Part shown: positions 27,200 through 36,163 of the stretch, in pieces | How the letters are laid out: every line of letters starts with the position of its first letter | Position numbering within the stretch: position 1 is the stretch's first letter | Origin: Wenjunlia tyrosinilytica | GTDB taxonomy: Bacteria; Actinomycetota; Actinomycetes; Streptomycetales; Streptomycetaceae | Assembly: GCF_014646055.1 (NCBI RefSeq) | Contig: NZ_BMMS01000007.1 | Span: 62,001-126,000 of the forward strand | Direction of reading: 5' to 3' | Length of the DNA stretch: 64,000 nucleotides | Position numbers and translations under genes: made by a program | The notes under the pieces: model-generated | What the model saw: the letters and a program-made list of their open reading frames with translations, nothing else | Databases searched by the model: none | What the model was told of the DNA's origin: nothing

Positions 27200-27370
27200 T
27201 GTAGGCGTACGGACTTCGGGGCCGCCCGGCCGAATGGGGAGCCTGGTCACCGTGTGGGACCGGGGCCGGGGGCGGCTGATGATTAGTGAACACTCCGTCA
27301 CTCACGGTGGGTACGGTGAGAGGCAGTTGAAGCGGTATACGCGGTTTACAGCCCCGGACGGGAGGCGATC

Positions 27371-28726
27371 GTGGCGGCGCAAAGAGACCCCAACTCCCGC
27401 CTGCGGGACACCATCGACGCGACCGGCTGCACGTACGAGGCCCTGGCGAAGGACGTCCGGCGCATCGCCGCGGAGAACGGCGACATTCTCCAGACCAACA
27501 AGTCGGCTATCTCCCACTGGGTGAACGGCACGCGTCAGCCCACCGGCCGAACGGGCCAGTACCTTGCAGAGGCTTTGTCCCGACGGACCGGCCGCACCAT
27601 CACCCGGTCCGAGATCGGCCTCCCCACGCCAGATGCCGACGGGCCTGACGAGCGGGATCCCGTCCTGGCCGCAACCGACCTGGGCCGCGCCGACGTCGAG
27701 CGCCGCCGCTTCCTCACGGTGGCCGCATTCACCACGGCCGGCGTCTCCATGCCCCTCACCCACGACCACGAGGCCACCGCCCGCATGCTCCGCGCCCGCA
27801 CCGGAACATCCGTGGTCGGAGCCGAGGACGTGGACGTCGTACGCCAGATCACCGCAGCCTTCAGCGCCGCCGACGAACGCCTCGGCGGCGGCCATGGCCT
27901 CACCACGGTCACGGCCTACCTCGCCGACACCGCCGCCCCCATGCTCCGGGGCCGCTACCGGAGCGAACCTTTACGACGGTCCGCATTCGGTGCGGTAGCG
28001 GAACTCGCCTACCTGGCAGGCTGGAAGCACCACGACCTCGGCCAGGAAGGCGCCGCCCAACGCTACTACCAGGTCGGCTACCAGCTCGCCTGCGAAGCCG
28101 ACCCGCACGGCCACGCCGCCTGGATGATGCGCGCCCTCGCCCACCAGGCCCTCAGCCTCAAACAGCCCCACCACTGCGTCGACCTCGTCGAAGGCGCCCT
28201 GTGCCGGGGCCTCGGCCACGTCGACGGCCAGACCGAAGCCCTCCTTCACATCACCCATGCCCGCGCCTATGCCGCCACCGGGGAGAAGCCCGCAGCGGCT
28301 CGCGCCCTACTTGCCGCCGAGGACGCCCTATTGCGCGACGACGGGCCTCAGCCCAGCTACTCGCGCGTCAGCGGCCCCGCGGCCGGCACCGTAGCCAGTC
28401 ACACCGCCCGCACGCTCACCGACCTCGCCGACCACGTCGGCACCGAACAGAAGCATCGCGACGCCCTGATCCGCTGGGACTTGGAGAAGTACAAGCGCGT
28501 CCACGCCCTCACCTACGCCGACCTCGGCGACAGCCTCGCCGCCCAGGCCCGCGCAGACGAGGCCGTAGTCGCTTGGTCCCAGGCCCTGACCCTCATGGAG
28601 GGCATGACCTCCGATCGCACCCGCAAGGCGATCACCTCGATCCGCTCTACCCTCGCGGTCTACCAGCGCCGCAAAGTGCCCGGCGCGGCCGATCTCGCCC
28701 GCCGCGCACGTGAGGTCCTCGCCTAA
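27371..28726 (+). CDS. XRE-family transcriptional regulator with TPR domain
   Basis: A 451-residue regulator read from GTG 27371 (MAAQRDPNSRLRDTI). Residues about 8-70 form a helix-turn-helix adapted to a longer loop (TYEALAKDVRRIAAENGD, SAISHWVNGTRQPTG). The remaining ~330 residues are helical repeats of TPR type (LAYLAGWKHHDLGQEGAAQR, ALAHQALSLKQPHHCVDLV), a plan used by peptide- or metabolite-responsive regulators in Streptomyces. It is divergent from the four-gene minus-strand group and lies just before a NUDIX gene, so it probably controls the island. Confidence 0.8.
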   Translation: MAAQRDPNSRLRDTIDATGCTYEALAKDVRRIAAENGDILQTNKSAISHWVNGTRQPTGRTGQYLAEALSRRTGRTITRSEIGLPTPDADGPDERDPVLAATDLGRADVERRRFLTVAAFTTAGVSMPLTHDHEATARMLRARTGTSVVGAEDVDVVRQITAAFSAADERLGGGHGLTTVTAYLADTAAPMLRGRYRSEPLRRSAFGAVAELAYLAGWKHHDLGQEGAAQRYYQVGYQLACEADPHGHAAWMMRALAHQALSLKQPHHCVDLVEGALCRGLGHVDGQTEALLHITHARAYAATGEKPAAARALLAAEDALLRDDGPQPSYSRVSGPAAGTVASHTARTLTDLADHVGTEQKHRDALIRWDLEKYKRVHALTYADLGDSLAAQARADEAVVAWSQALTLMEGMTSDRTRKAITSIRSTLAVYQRRKVPGAADLARRAREVLA

Positions 28727-28760
28727 CATGCCCAACAACCCGCCCGACGAAGGGAACACC

Positions 28761-29258
28761 GTGGGCCAGCAGACTGACGACCAGCCGAAGGCCCTGAAGC
28801 CAGCGCTCGAATCCATGACCCTGCTGGTCGCCGCGGTCATCGTCCACGACAAGGCCACCAACCGCGTCGCCCTCCTCCAACGCAGCCAGAACGCCAAGTT
28901 CGCCCAGGGCATGTGGGACCTCCCCGTCGGCAAGAGCGAACCGGGCGAGCCCATCACCGAGACGGCCGTCCGCGAGTTGTACGAGGAGACCGGCCTGACG
29001 GTGAAACCGGAAGCCCTGAAGGTCGCCCACATCATCCATGGAGCCTGGGGCGTCGAAGCCCCGAACGGTTTCCTCACCGTCGTCTTCGCCGCCCACGAGT
29101 GGACTGGAGAACCCGAGAACCGCGAACCCCGAAAGCACTCCCAGGTTCGCTGGGTCGACACCGATGCCATCCCGGAGGAGTTCGTTGTCACAACAGCCGG
29201 CGCTCTCCACCGCTACCTCATTGGTGGGCAGCAAGTCTCCCTCGATGGTTGGGGCTAG
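28761..29258 (+). CDS. NUDIX hydrolase
   Basis: A 165-residue protein with a complete NUDIX box, G-x5-E-x7-REL-x-EE-x-G, seen as GKSEPGEPITETAVRELYEE then TGL. The substrate strand before it reads ALLQRSQNAKFAQGMWDLPV. Such enzymes cleave nucleoside diphosphates linked to another group; the exact substrate is not visible. GTG 28761 is preferred because GAAGGGA precedes it; ATG 28728, two bases after the XRE stop, is possible. It is probably cotranscribed with the XRE regulator and closes the plus-strand half of the island. Confidence 0.88.
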   Translation: MGQQTDDQPKALKPALESMTLLVAAVIVHDKATNRVALLQRSQNAKFAQGMWDLPVGKSEPGEPITETAVRELYEETGLTVKPEALKVAHIIHGAWGVEAPNGFLTVVFAAHEWTGEPENREPRKHSQVRWVDTDAIPEEFVVTTAGALHRYLIGGQQVSLDGWG

Positions 29259-29386
29259 TCGTCCTCCATCCTCCGTACCGCTGCGGTGGACTTTCGGCCT
29301 GAATCCGCCTCAGGCGCCCGGCCGTGAGTGGTTCGGCGGCCCGGTCGCGGAGGGCGGCGTCCCGCCGGACGAGCTTCCGCCGGACG

Positions 29387-29425
29387 AACGGGGCCCGCCC
29401 GGACATGATCCGGGTGGGCCCCGTT
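29387..29425. terminator. Long bidirectional terminator at the right end of the island
   Basis: Two 17-base arms (29387-29403 and 29409-29425) pair with a single G-T wobble around CATGA, followed by TTTCG. It separates the NUDIX gene from the convergent TPM-like gene. Confidence 0.85.
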
Positions 29426-29498
29426 TCGCCTGCCGGATGCGGGGAGTTGGGGTGCGGGGCGTGCGGGGGCGGGCACCACCGCTTGGGCGGGGGACCGT

Positions 29499-30875
29499 TC
29501 AGAAGCCTCCGCCGTCGAAGCCGCCGCCTCCCCCGCCGTCGCCGAAGCCCCCGCCGTCACCGCCGAAGCCGCCTCCGAAGTCGTCGGGGTTGAAGTCGGC
29601 GCCGGAGTGGTCGCCGCCGTCGGGGCCGCTCCAGCCACCGCCGTCGGCGTACGCGTTGGGGCCGCTCAGCACGCCGCCCAGCAGGGTGCCGACCAGCAGG
29701 CCCGGCAGCAGGCCGCCGCCGAAGTAGCCTCCGGCCCACGGGGCGTACGCGGGGCCGGCGTCCCAGTAGGGGCGGGGGCCGTTCTCCGTGGGGACGGTCC
29801 TCGACATGGGTTCCTGACCGTCCGCCAGACGGGCGGCGTCGGCCGCGCACACCGGCACCGTGCGCGGGGACCCGCCGGACGGGGACCACTCGGCGTCGGC
29901 CGTCGAGGGGCCGTGGCGCGGGTCGAAGAAGCACGGCGGGCGGCGTTCGGGCAGCGGGGTGCCCGCGCGGCGGGCGGCGAGGGTGGCCAGCGCGAAGCGG
30001 CCCTCTTCGAGCCGCTCGGTGACCGGACGCACGTCGGAGGGGCGCCGGGCGGTCTCCATCGCGGCCTTGGCGCCGTCGTAGGAGTCCAGGGCGCGGGTGT
30101 AGTCCTCCCGCATGGCGTCGTCCGCCGCCGGGTCCGCGGGATCGAAGTCGAGGCGGTCGAGTTCCTCGCCGAACGCGGTGATGTCCTCGTCGACGACCGT
30201 GCGCAGCTTCGCCAGGGCGGCCCGCTCCTCCTCGGCCCTCCTGCGCCGGTTGCGGCGCGACAGGAGCACGACCCCGGCGCCCCCGGCCACCACGAGGACG
30301 CCGAGCGCGATGGCCACGCCGGTGCCTCCACCGCCGCTTCCCGAGCCGCCGCCCCACGAGGAGGGGGCGTGTCCCCTGGCCTGCTGGAGCGCCGCGGTGA
30401 CGAAACTGTCGAGTTCGGCGGCGGCGCTGCCCGCGTTGGAGCGCTTGACGGCGGCCGTGAGGTTGACCACCGCGTTGTGGGGCATCACCCGCGGGTCCGC
30501 GCCCGCGTTGAAGCCGCTGCCGAGCCGCACCGCGTAGACGCCGGCGATGCCCGCCTTGGTCCGCAGATCGGGCAGGAGGGTCTGCGGGGGGAACTCGGGG
30601 GCCCGCGGCAGCACGGCCACGAAGACCGGCTTGTCGGCCTTCTTGATCTTGGAGGCCAGCGCGTCCGCCTGCGAGGAGGAGAGCTGGTCCGAGGCCCGCG
30701 GGTCGACATAGACCGGGGACTTGCGCAGGGACTCGGCCACCGTGTCGAGGCCGGCGGCGGCCTTCGCGCTCGGCGCGAGCAGGGCCGCCGAGGCCAGGGC
30801 GGCGATGATCACCGCCAGCAGCGCTCCCAGGAGCCTGCGACGCGACGGCGCTGCCTGCGCGTGTACGACGACCAC
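29499..30875 (-). CDS. TPM-like secreted membrane protein with Gly-rich tail
   Basis: A 458-residue protein. Signal or anchor helix near the start (LLGALLAVIIAALASAALLA), a TPM-type extracellular domain (about 45-170: LRKSPVYVDPRASDQLSS, FVAVLPRAPEF), a second membrane helix (GVAIALGVLVVAGGAGVVLL), a long cytoplasmic helical part rich in Glu/Asp/Arg, and a C-terminal tail made almost wholly of Gly, Asp and Phe (FGGGFGGDGGGFGDG). TPM proteins are tied to membrane protein quality control in other organisms; the role here is unknown. The GTG start at 30875 is chosen to give an ordinary signal sequence. It follows the PH-domain gene in the same operon. Confidence 0.8.
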   Translation of the reverse strand: MVVVHAQAAPSRRRLLGALLAVIIAALASAALLAPSAKAAAGLDTVAESLRKSPVYVDPRASDQLSSSQADALASKIKKADKPVFVAVLPRAPEFPPQTLLPDLRTKAGIAGVYAVRLGSGFNAGADPRVMPHNAVVNLTAAVKRSNAGSAAAELDSFVTAALQQARGHAPSSWGGGSGSGGGGTGVAIALGVLVVAGGAGVVLLSRRNRRRRAEEERAALAKLRTVVDEDITAFGEELDRLDFDPADPAADDAMREDYTRALDSYDGAKAAMETARRPSDVRPVTERLEEGRFALATLAARRAGTPLPERRPPCFFDPRHGPSTADAEWSPSGGSPRTVPVCAADAARLADGQEPMSRTVPTENGPRPYWDAGPAYAPWAGGYFGGGLLPGLLVGTLLGGVLSGPNAYADGGGWSGPDGGDHSGADFNPDDFGGGFGGDGGGFGDGGGGGGFDGGGF

Positions 30876-30885
30876 ACCTACGACG

Positions 30886-31350
30886 CTACCCGAACACGGA
30901 GGAATCGGACGGGTCCGCAATCCCCGCGCGGGCCCTCTCCGCGGCGTCGTTGAGCTCGGCCGACACCCGCTCGGCCCGTGAGTGCCCCGGGGCCATCCAG
31001 TGGTACATGCCCACGGCGAGCGCTCTGACGGAGGAGCCGTCCGAGGTGTCGATCCGCAGTCCGCTGCGGTCGGGAGCCACCGCGACCACGGCCCGCAGGG
31101 GGAAGCGCCTGCTGGAGAACCAGTTGCGAACCACGATCGCGTCCTCGGTCAGCTCGATACTGCGCAGATACGACTGGAGGAGCACCGCGGCTCCCCAGAG
31201 CGCGAGCACGGCCATGACGACCGTGAAGGCGTCCCTGAGCTCCGCCCGGTCGGCCCTCGTCCGCGCGAGCAGGCACGCACCGCCGATGCCTGCGAGCCCG
31301 ACGGCCGTGTGGGCGACGCGGACGAGGGTGTGCAGGTGCCAGATGCGCAT
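30886..31350 (-). CDS. Bacterial PH-domain membrane protein
   Basis: A 154-residue protein with two membrane helices (AVGLAGIGGACLLA and FTVVMAVLALWGAAVLLQSY) followed by a small beta domain (SIELTEDAIVVRNWFSSRRF, then LRIDTSDGSSVRALAVGMYH) of the bacterial PH type found near the membrane in Actinobacteria. It ends ten bases before the TPM-like gene begins, so the two are cotranscribed and may act together at the membrane. Confidence 0.78.
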   Translation of the reverse strand: MRIWHLHTLVRVAHTAVGLAGIGGACLLARTRADRAELRDAFTVVMAVLALWGAAVLLQSYLRSIELTEDAIVVRNWFSSRRFPLRAVVAVAPDRSGLRIDTSDGSSVRALAVGMYHWMAPGHSRAERVSAELNDAAERARAGIADPSDSSVFG

Positions 31351-31452
31351 GGGCTCACGCTAGGTACTCCCCTGGGTCCGCGCGATCGGGCGGCGGGCCG
31401 GTGTGGGCCGAACAGGGGGGCCGGCCCGTGGGGAAGCGACGGCCCCGGCGCG

Positions 31453-31923
31453 CTACGGCGAGACCATCTCGACCCGGATGGTCTTGGTGTCACCGGCCCC
31501 CGCGGCGATGAGCCAGTGGCGGGCGAGCCGGTCCACTATCTCCATGCCCCGACTGCCCGGCTCGCTGTCGTCCGAGGGCCGCACATACGGTTGCCCCGGT
31601 CCGGTGTCCCGCACCTCCACCACCAGGGAGGGCGAGCGCCACGACAGGCGCAGCTCCTCCGGGGAGTCGGCGTGGATCATCGCGTTCGTCACCAGTTCGC
31701 TGACGACGAGGACGACGTCCTCGCCGAAGAGGGAGTCGTCGCCGATCTCCCACCGGTTGAGGCAGCGGCGGGTGAAGATCCTCGCCGCAGCACTGCTGCA
31801 TCCCGTGTCCAACGGCATGCGGTAGGTCTCCCACAGGGCCTGCGACAGGTCGTCGTCGAGAACCCCTTCCTCGGCATGCGCCGGCCGCACCGCGTAGGCC
31901 GGCCGGCTCCGGGCAGCACGCAT
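31453..31923 (-). CDS. RsbW-like ATP-binding protein (anti-sigma or anti-anti-sigma partner kinase)
   Basis: A 156-residue protein of the HATPase_c/GHKL fold typical of the many Streptomyces RsbW relatives. The N-box is ELVTNAMIHADSPEELRL, the G1 region is VEVRDTGPGQPYV, and GSRGMEIVDRLA is the G2 region. These kinases bind sigma factors or phosphorylate anti-anti-sigma factors. No partner gene is adjacent. GGGGGTTGGAAG precedes ATG 31923. A cluster of 14-bp repeats lies about 95 bases upstream. Confidence 0.85.
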   Translation of the reverse strand: MRAARSRPAYAVRPAHAEEGVLDDDLSQALWETYRMPLDTGCSSAAARIFTRRCLNRWEIGDDSLFGEDVVLVVSELVTNAMIHADSPEELRLSWRSPSLVVEVRDTGPGQPYVRPSDDSEPGSRGMEIVDRLARHWLIAAGAGDTKTIRVEMVSP

Positions 31924-32017
31924 CTTCCAACCCCCGTAAGTCCTGCGTGGTCCGTGCTCTTGTCTGGTCTTGCGCCGTGCTCGCGGCGTCCCTCGTGGCG
32001 TCTTCCGCCGCTGTGCT

Positions 32018-32087
32018 CGTTCGGTGGCGCCCGTTCGGTGGCGCTCGTTCGGTCGCGCTCGTTCGGTCGCGCCCGTTCGGTCGCGCG
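32018..32087. repeat. Five tandem 14-bp repeats in a divergent intergenic region
   Basis: Units of CGTTCGGTGGCGCC, CGTTCGGTGGCGCT, CGTTCGGTCGCGCT, CGTTCGGTCGCGCC and CGTTCGGTCGCGCG follow one another without gaps. The array lies between the divergent RsbW-like and polytopic membrane protein genes (31924-32495 otherwise holds no gene). A period of 14 is not a multiple of three, so it is not a coding repeat. Confidence 0.9.
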
Positions 32088-32348
32088 GTTTCCGTCACAC
32101 TCCCGCAGCCGCTCTCGGTCCGGCCCTTGGATCGGGCCCGTTCCTCCGGTTGCGGTCTTCCGGTGTGCTTTTCGCACCCGTTGATACGGCCTACCCATCC
32201 GTCCGCCTGATCCACCTTTGCGCCACGGACCACACCAGCCGGACACGTCCGGAACTAGAGGCTCCGCCTCTCGTGTGAGCGCGATCACGCCTGGTGAGCG
32301 GCCCTTCACCGGACGCGAGGGCCGAGCGGTGTCCGGCGTCAACTCCCC

Positions 32349-32377
32349 TTGACCCGCTGTTTCGAGCCGCGTGCTAG
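32349..32377 (+). promoter_or_regulatory. Putative vegetative promoter of the polytopic membrane protein gene
   Basis: TTGACC (32349-32354) and TGCTAG (32372-32377) separated by 17 bases fit the main sigma factor. The start codon at 32496 is about 110 bases downstream. Confidence 0.5.
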
Positions 32378-32495
32378 CGTCGGTTCGGCCTTCAAGCCTC
32401 CGGAGCTGTGTGCGCAGACTCGATTCCTGCCCAGGACCCCGGTCCTGTCAGGGCTCCGACCTCATCAGCGACAGCGACCGGGAAGAGAACTCGGA

Positions 32496-34154
32496 GTGAC
32501 CACTCTGGAGTCGGTGCGCCGAGCCGACCCGCCCTCGGCGGCCAAGGCTCCGCGTGAAGCGCGGTACGAGCGGATCAAGAAGCTGCTGCGCCACCCCGTG
32601 GCGGCCGCCCTCCTGGCGGCCGGTGTGCTGCACCTGCTGTGGGCGCTGTTCCTGGCGACCGGCGGCGGTGACCTCGCCGCCCAGGACGCCTGGGCCGACT
32701 TCGTCAACGCCCATCCGTTCTCGGCGTACAACCTCGCCTGGTACGGCGGGATGCACCCCGTCTCCTACAGCGTCATCTCGCCCTATCTCATGGCGTTGCT
32801 GGGGGTGCGCACGGTCGCCGTGGTCTCGGGCACGCTCTCCGCGGGGCTGCTGGCGTTCCTCCTGGTGCGGGCGAAGATCTCCAAGCCGCTGCCGCCCGCC
32901 CTGTGGGGCGCGTTCGCGCTCAGCTGCAACGCGGCCTCGGGGCGTGTGACGTTCGCGCTCGGCGTGCTGTTCGCGCTGTGCGCCGTGGCCGTGGTGTTCG
33001 TCTCCCGCGGCGACCGGCGCCTGCGGGGAGCGGGGGCGGTCGGCTTCGGTGCGCTGGCCACGAGCGCCAGTCCGGTCGCCGGGCTGTTCATCGTCGTCAT
33101 AGCGGCCGCGCTCTTCCTCACCAAGCGCCGCCCGCCCGCCTACGCGCTCGCCGTCGGGCCGATCGTGGTGGTCGGGGTCTGCGCGCTCCTGTTCCCGTTC
33201 CGCGGGATGCAGCCGATGCCGGTCTTCTCCGTGATACTGCCCGCCGGTACCGCGATAGCCGTGGCGGTGCTGGCGCCCAAGGCCTGGCGGACGGTTCGGG
33301 TGGCCGCCGGGGTGTATGCGCTCGGGGTGGTGCTGAGCTGGGCCATACCGTCGCAGGTGGGCACCAATGTGGAGCGGCTGTCCCTGCTGTTCGGCGGGGT
33401 GGTGCTGCTGGCCGCCGCCGCGACCCGGCCCAGGACCACCGCCATCTACCTGGCGTTCGCGGTCACCGCCGTGTGGACGGTGGCCAAGCCCGTCCGCGAC
33501 CTGGTGATGACGACACCGGCCGCCTCCTGGACGGAGCAGACCGCCCCGCTGATCGCCGAACTCGACCGGGTCGGGGCCGACCGCGGCCGCGTCGAGGTCG
33601 TCCCCGAACGCTCGCACCGGGAGGCGTCCGGCCTGGCCCCGTACGTCAACCTCGCCCGCGGCTGGAACCGGCAGCTCGACGTGGACCGCCACCCCCTCTT
33701 CTACGACGGCACCCTCACACCGCGGACGTACCACGCCTGGCTGCGGCTGTGGGCGGTGCACTACGTCGTTCTCCCCAAGGCGCAGCCCGACAACGCGGCC
33801 GAGCTCGAGGCGAAGATCGTCAGGGACGGCCAGACCTGGCTCAAGCCCGTCTGGCGCGACCAGAACTGGGAGCTCTACCGCGTCACCGACGCCCGGCCCC
33901 TCGCCGAGGCCCCCGCGACCGTGCGCAAGACGGGTCCGGAGGAGATGACCATCGAGGTGCCGCGGGCCGGTTCCTACCTGGTGCGCATTCCCTGGTCGCC
34001 CTGGCTCAGCGTGCTGGACCAGGTCCGCACCGGTGGCTGCCTCACACCGGAGCGGGAGGGCGAGGACCTCCAGTGGACCCGGCTGCATGTGTCGTCGCCC
34101 GGCGAGTACCGGATCGGCGCCCACTACAAGATGCCGCGGGGTACGCCCTGCTGA
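32496..34154 (+). CDS. Polytopic membrane protein with a large C-terminal domain
   Basis: A 552-residue integral membrane protein. A basic N-terminus (RYERIKKLLRHP) leads into about ten hydrophobic helices between residues 35 and 330 (AAALLAAGVLHLLWALFLA, AALFLTKRRPPAYALAVGPI). An extracytoplasmic acidic/aromatic motif YNLAWYGGMHPVSYSV follows helix 1. The last ~200 residues are soluble and probably external (RDQNWELYRVTDARP). The plan resembles GT-C-like glycosyltransferases or their relatives, but no catalytic motif is certain. GTG 32496 is chosen because GGAAGAG precedes it. Confidence 0.7.
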   Translation: MTTLESVRRADPPSAAKAPREARYERIKKLLRHPVAAALLAAGVLHLLWALFLATGGGDLAAQDAWADFVNAHPFSAYNLAWYGGMHPVSYSVISPYLMALLGVRTVAVVSGTLSAGLLAFLLVRAKISKPLPPALWGAFALSCNAASGRVTFALGVLFALCAVAVVFVSRGDRRLRGAGAVGFGALATSASPVAGLFIVVIAAALFLTKRRPPAYALAVGPIVVVGVCALLFPFRGMQPMPVFSVILPAGTAIAVAVLAPKAWRTVRVAAGVYALGVVLSWAIPSQVGTNVERLSLLFGGVVLLAAAATRPRTTAIYLAFAVTAVWTVAKPVRDLVMTTPAASWTEQTAPLIAELDRVGADRGRVEVVPERSHREASGLAPYVNLARGWNRQLDVDRHPLFYDGTLTPRTYHAWLRLWAVHYVVLPKAQPDNAAELEAKIVRDGQTWLKPVWRDQNWELYRVTDARPLAEAPATVRKTGPEEMTIEVPRAGSYLVRIPWSPWLSVLDQVRTGGCLTPEREGEDLQWTRLHVSSPGEYRIGAHYKMPRGTPC

Positions 34155-34222
34155 TGCGCTGAGCACGAGGCGCTGAGCGCGCTCCTCGCGGGGGTGGGGC
34201 GAACGGGGGCGGGCGGCGGTCG

Positions 34223-35812
34223 TCACTCGTCCCGTTCCGACGCCGCCTCCTCCAGGTCCAGCCGCCGCATGAGCGTGCGCAGCATCTCGTCGTCGATGCG
34301 CCGCTCGTCCCGCAGCCGCACGAACACGTCGCGCTCGGTCGCGATCATCTCCCTGGCGAGCCTGCGGTAGACGTCGTCCGCGCTCTCCCCCTCCTCGCTG
34401 ACCGGGCCCAGCCGCTCCCAGACGGCGTTCTGCCGCCGTTCCAGGACGGTGCGCAGCCGCTGTTCCAGGGGATCCGGCAGGCGGTTGACGGGGTCGCGCA
34501 CCAGCTCCTCGAGGCGCTCCTGGGCCGCGCGGGAGGCCTCGCTCTGCGCCTGGGCCTCGGCCAGCGTCTCGGCCCTGACATCCCGTTCGGGGAGCCCCAG
34601 GGCGCGCACCAGTCTGGGCAGGGAGAAGCCCTGGATCACCAGCGTGCCGATGACCGCGACGAACGTGAGGAAGAGGATCAGGGCACGGGCGGGGAAGGGC
34701 CGGTGGTCGTGGGTCGTCAGAGGGATCGAGAAGGCGACGGCCAGGGAGACCACTCCCCGCATGCCCGCCCACGAGATCACGAACGGGTAGGTCCACGGCG
34801 GAGCCGGGTTCCTCTCCCGGTGGCCGGAGAACAGCTTGCCCGGCAGATACGTCGCCGGATAGACCCACAGGAACCGCCCCGCGATCAGCGTGACCAGCAC
34901 GATGACCGAGTACCGGGTCAGCTGGCCGGCCCCGTACCGGTCGATGGCCCCGACCACCACCTTCAGCTGGAGCCCGATCAGCGCGAAGACCAGCGACTCC
35001 AGGCCGAAGGTGACCATCTTCCACACGGCGCCCTCCTGGAGCCGGGTGGCGTAGTCGACCTCCCACTGGCGATGGCCGAGGTACAGGCCCACGACCACCA
35101 CCGCGAGCACACCGGAGGCATGGAACGCCTCGGCCCCGGCGTAGGCGACGAACGGCGTGAGCAGGGAGAGGGTGTTCTGCAGCAGGGGTTCGCGGATGCG
35201 GGTGCGCAGCCAGTACAGCGGGGCCATCAGCACCAGGCCGACCGCGATGCCGCCCGCCGCGGCGAGCACGAACTCGGAGACGCCCCGCGCCCAGGAGAAG
35301 CCCTCGCCGACGGTCGCGGCCAGGGCCACCCGGTAGGCGGTGATCGCCGTCGCGTCGTTGAACAGGCTCTCGCCCTGGAGGATCGTCACGATCCTCGGCG
35401 GCAGCCCGACCCGGCGGGCGACCGCGGTGGCCGCGACGGCGTCCGGAGGGGCGACGACGGCGCCGAGCACCAGGGCCGCGGTCAGCGGGAGGTCGGGCAC
35501 GGCCCAGTAGGCGACCAGGCCGACCAGGAAGGTCGAGAAGAGCGTGTAACCGACGGAGAGGAGCAGGACGGGGCGCAGATTGGCCCGAAGGCCGAGATAG
35601 GAGCTCTCCAGCGCCGCCGAGTGCAGCAGCGGGGGCAGGATCAGCGGCAGGACGAGATCGGGGTCGAGCGCGTAGTGCGGGACGCCGGGGATGTAGGAGG
35701 CCGCGAGCCCGGCGACCACGAGGAGCAGCGGCGCGGAGACATTGACCCGGCGGGCCGCACCCGCGACGGCGGCGCTGCCTGCCACGAGCAGCAGGATGGG
35801 AGAGGCGTCCAT
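34223..35812 (-). CDS. Na+/H+ antiporter (CPA1 family)
   Basis: A 529-residue transporter with about twelve membrane helices: starts MDASPILLLVAGSAAVAG; LILPPLLHSAALE; the ion-site helix GAVVAPPDAVAATAVA; GESLFNDATAI, which carries the conserved acidic and Asn residues of CPA1 exchangers; and SWAGMRGVVSLAVAFSIPL. A cytoplasmic helical tail of ~120 residues rich in Arg/Glu follows. It exports sodium in exchange for protons for pH and salt homeostasis. ATG 35812 is chosen over a longer frame that lacks hydrophobic character. Confidence 0.9.
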   Translation of the reverse strand: MDASPILLLVAGSAAVAGAARRVNVSAPLLLVVAGLAASYIPGVPHYALDPDLVLPLILPPLLHSAALESSYLGLRANLRPVLLLSVGYTLFSTFLVGLVAYWAVPDLPLTAALVLGAVVAPPDAVAATAVARRVGLPPRIVTILQGESLFNDATAITAYRVALAATVGEGFSWARGVSEFVLAAAGGIAVGLVLMAPLYWLRTRIREPLLQNTLSLLTPFVAYAGAEAFHASGVLAVVVVGLYLGHRQWEVDYATRLQEGAVWKMVTFGLESLVFALIGLQLKVVVGAIDRYGAGQLTRYSVIVLVTLIAGRFLWVYPATYLPGKLFSGHRERNPAPPWTYPFVISWAGMRGVVSLAVAFSIPLTTHDHRPFPARALILFLTFVAVIGTLVIQGFSLPRLVRALGLPERDVRAETLAEAQAQSEASRAAQERLEELVRDPVNRLPDPLEQRLRTVLERRQNAVWERLGPVSEEGESADDVYRRLAREMIATERDVFVRLRDERRIDDEMLRTLMRRLDLEEAASERDE

Positions 35813-35887
35813 TGCCGTCCGTTCGGGGCGTTCGACGTTGTGCGGGACCACTCGGACCACGCGGGCCAGGCGTTTACCCTACGGTCC

Positions 35888-36148
35888 ATGAACGGATGCC
35901 CGCATGCGGCCGAGCTGCCGACGCCCGAGCCCTCGCCGCGATGGGAGACCTGCCCGGACTGCCTGGAGAGCGGGCAGCACCCCGTCCAGCTGCGGCTGTG
36001 CCTGTCCTGCGGGAATGTCGGGTGCTGCGACTCCTCGGCCGGCCGACATGCCACCAAGCACGCGGGGGACACGGGGCACCAGGTGATGCGCTCGTTCCAG
36101 CCGGGAGAGTCGTGGCGCTGGTGCTACAGCTGCCAGTCGCTCGTCTGA
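35888..36148 (+). CDS. UBP-type zinc-finger protein
   Basis: An 86-residue protein consisting almost wholly of a ZnF-UBP domain: CPHAAELP, CPDCLESGQHPVQLRLCLSC, GNVGCCDSSAGRHATKHAGD, TGHQVMRSF and WCYSCQSLV supply the Cys and His ligands. In eukaryotes this domain binds ubiquitin tails; bacteria lack ubiquitin, and the bacterial role is unknown. It is divergent from the antiporter gene across 75 bases. From memory, some actinobacterial antiporters carry a fused UBP finger, suggesting that the two proteins cooperate. Confidence 0.85.
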   Translation: MNGCPHAAELPTPEPSPRWETCPDCLESGQHPVQLRLCLSCGNVGCCDSSAGRHATKHAGDTGHQVMRSFQPGESWRWCYSCQSLV

Positions 36149-36163
36149 GCCCGGTGAGCCCGA

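Noticed and set aside
27284-27299. Third Crp-like site (GTGAACACTCCGTCAC) before the XRE gene
   Set aside because: The half-sites are eight bases apart, not six, so it does not fit the Crp consensus.
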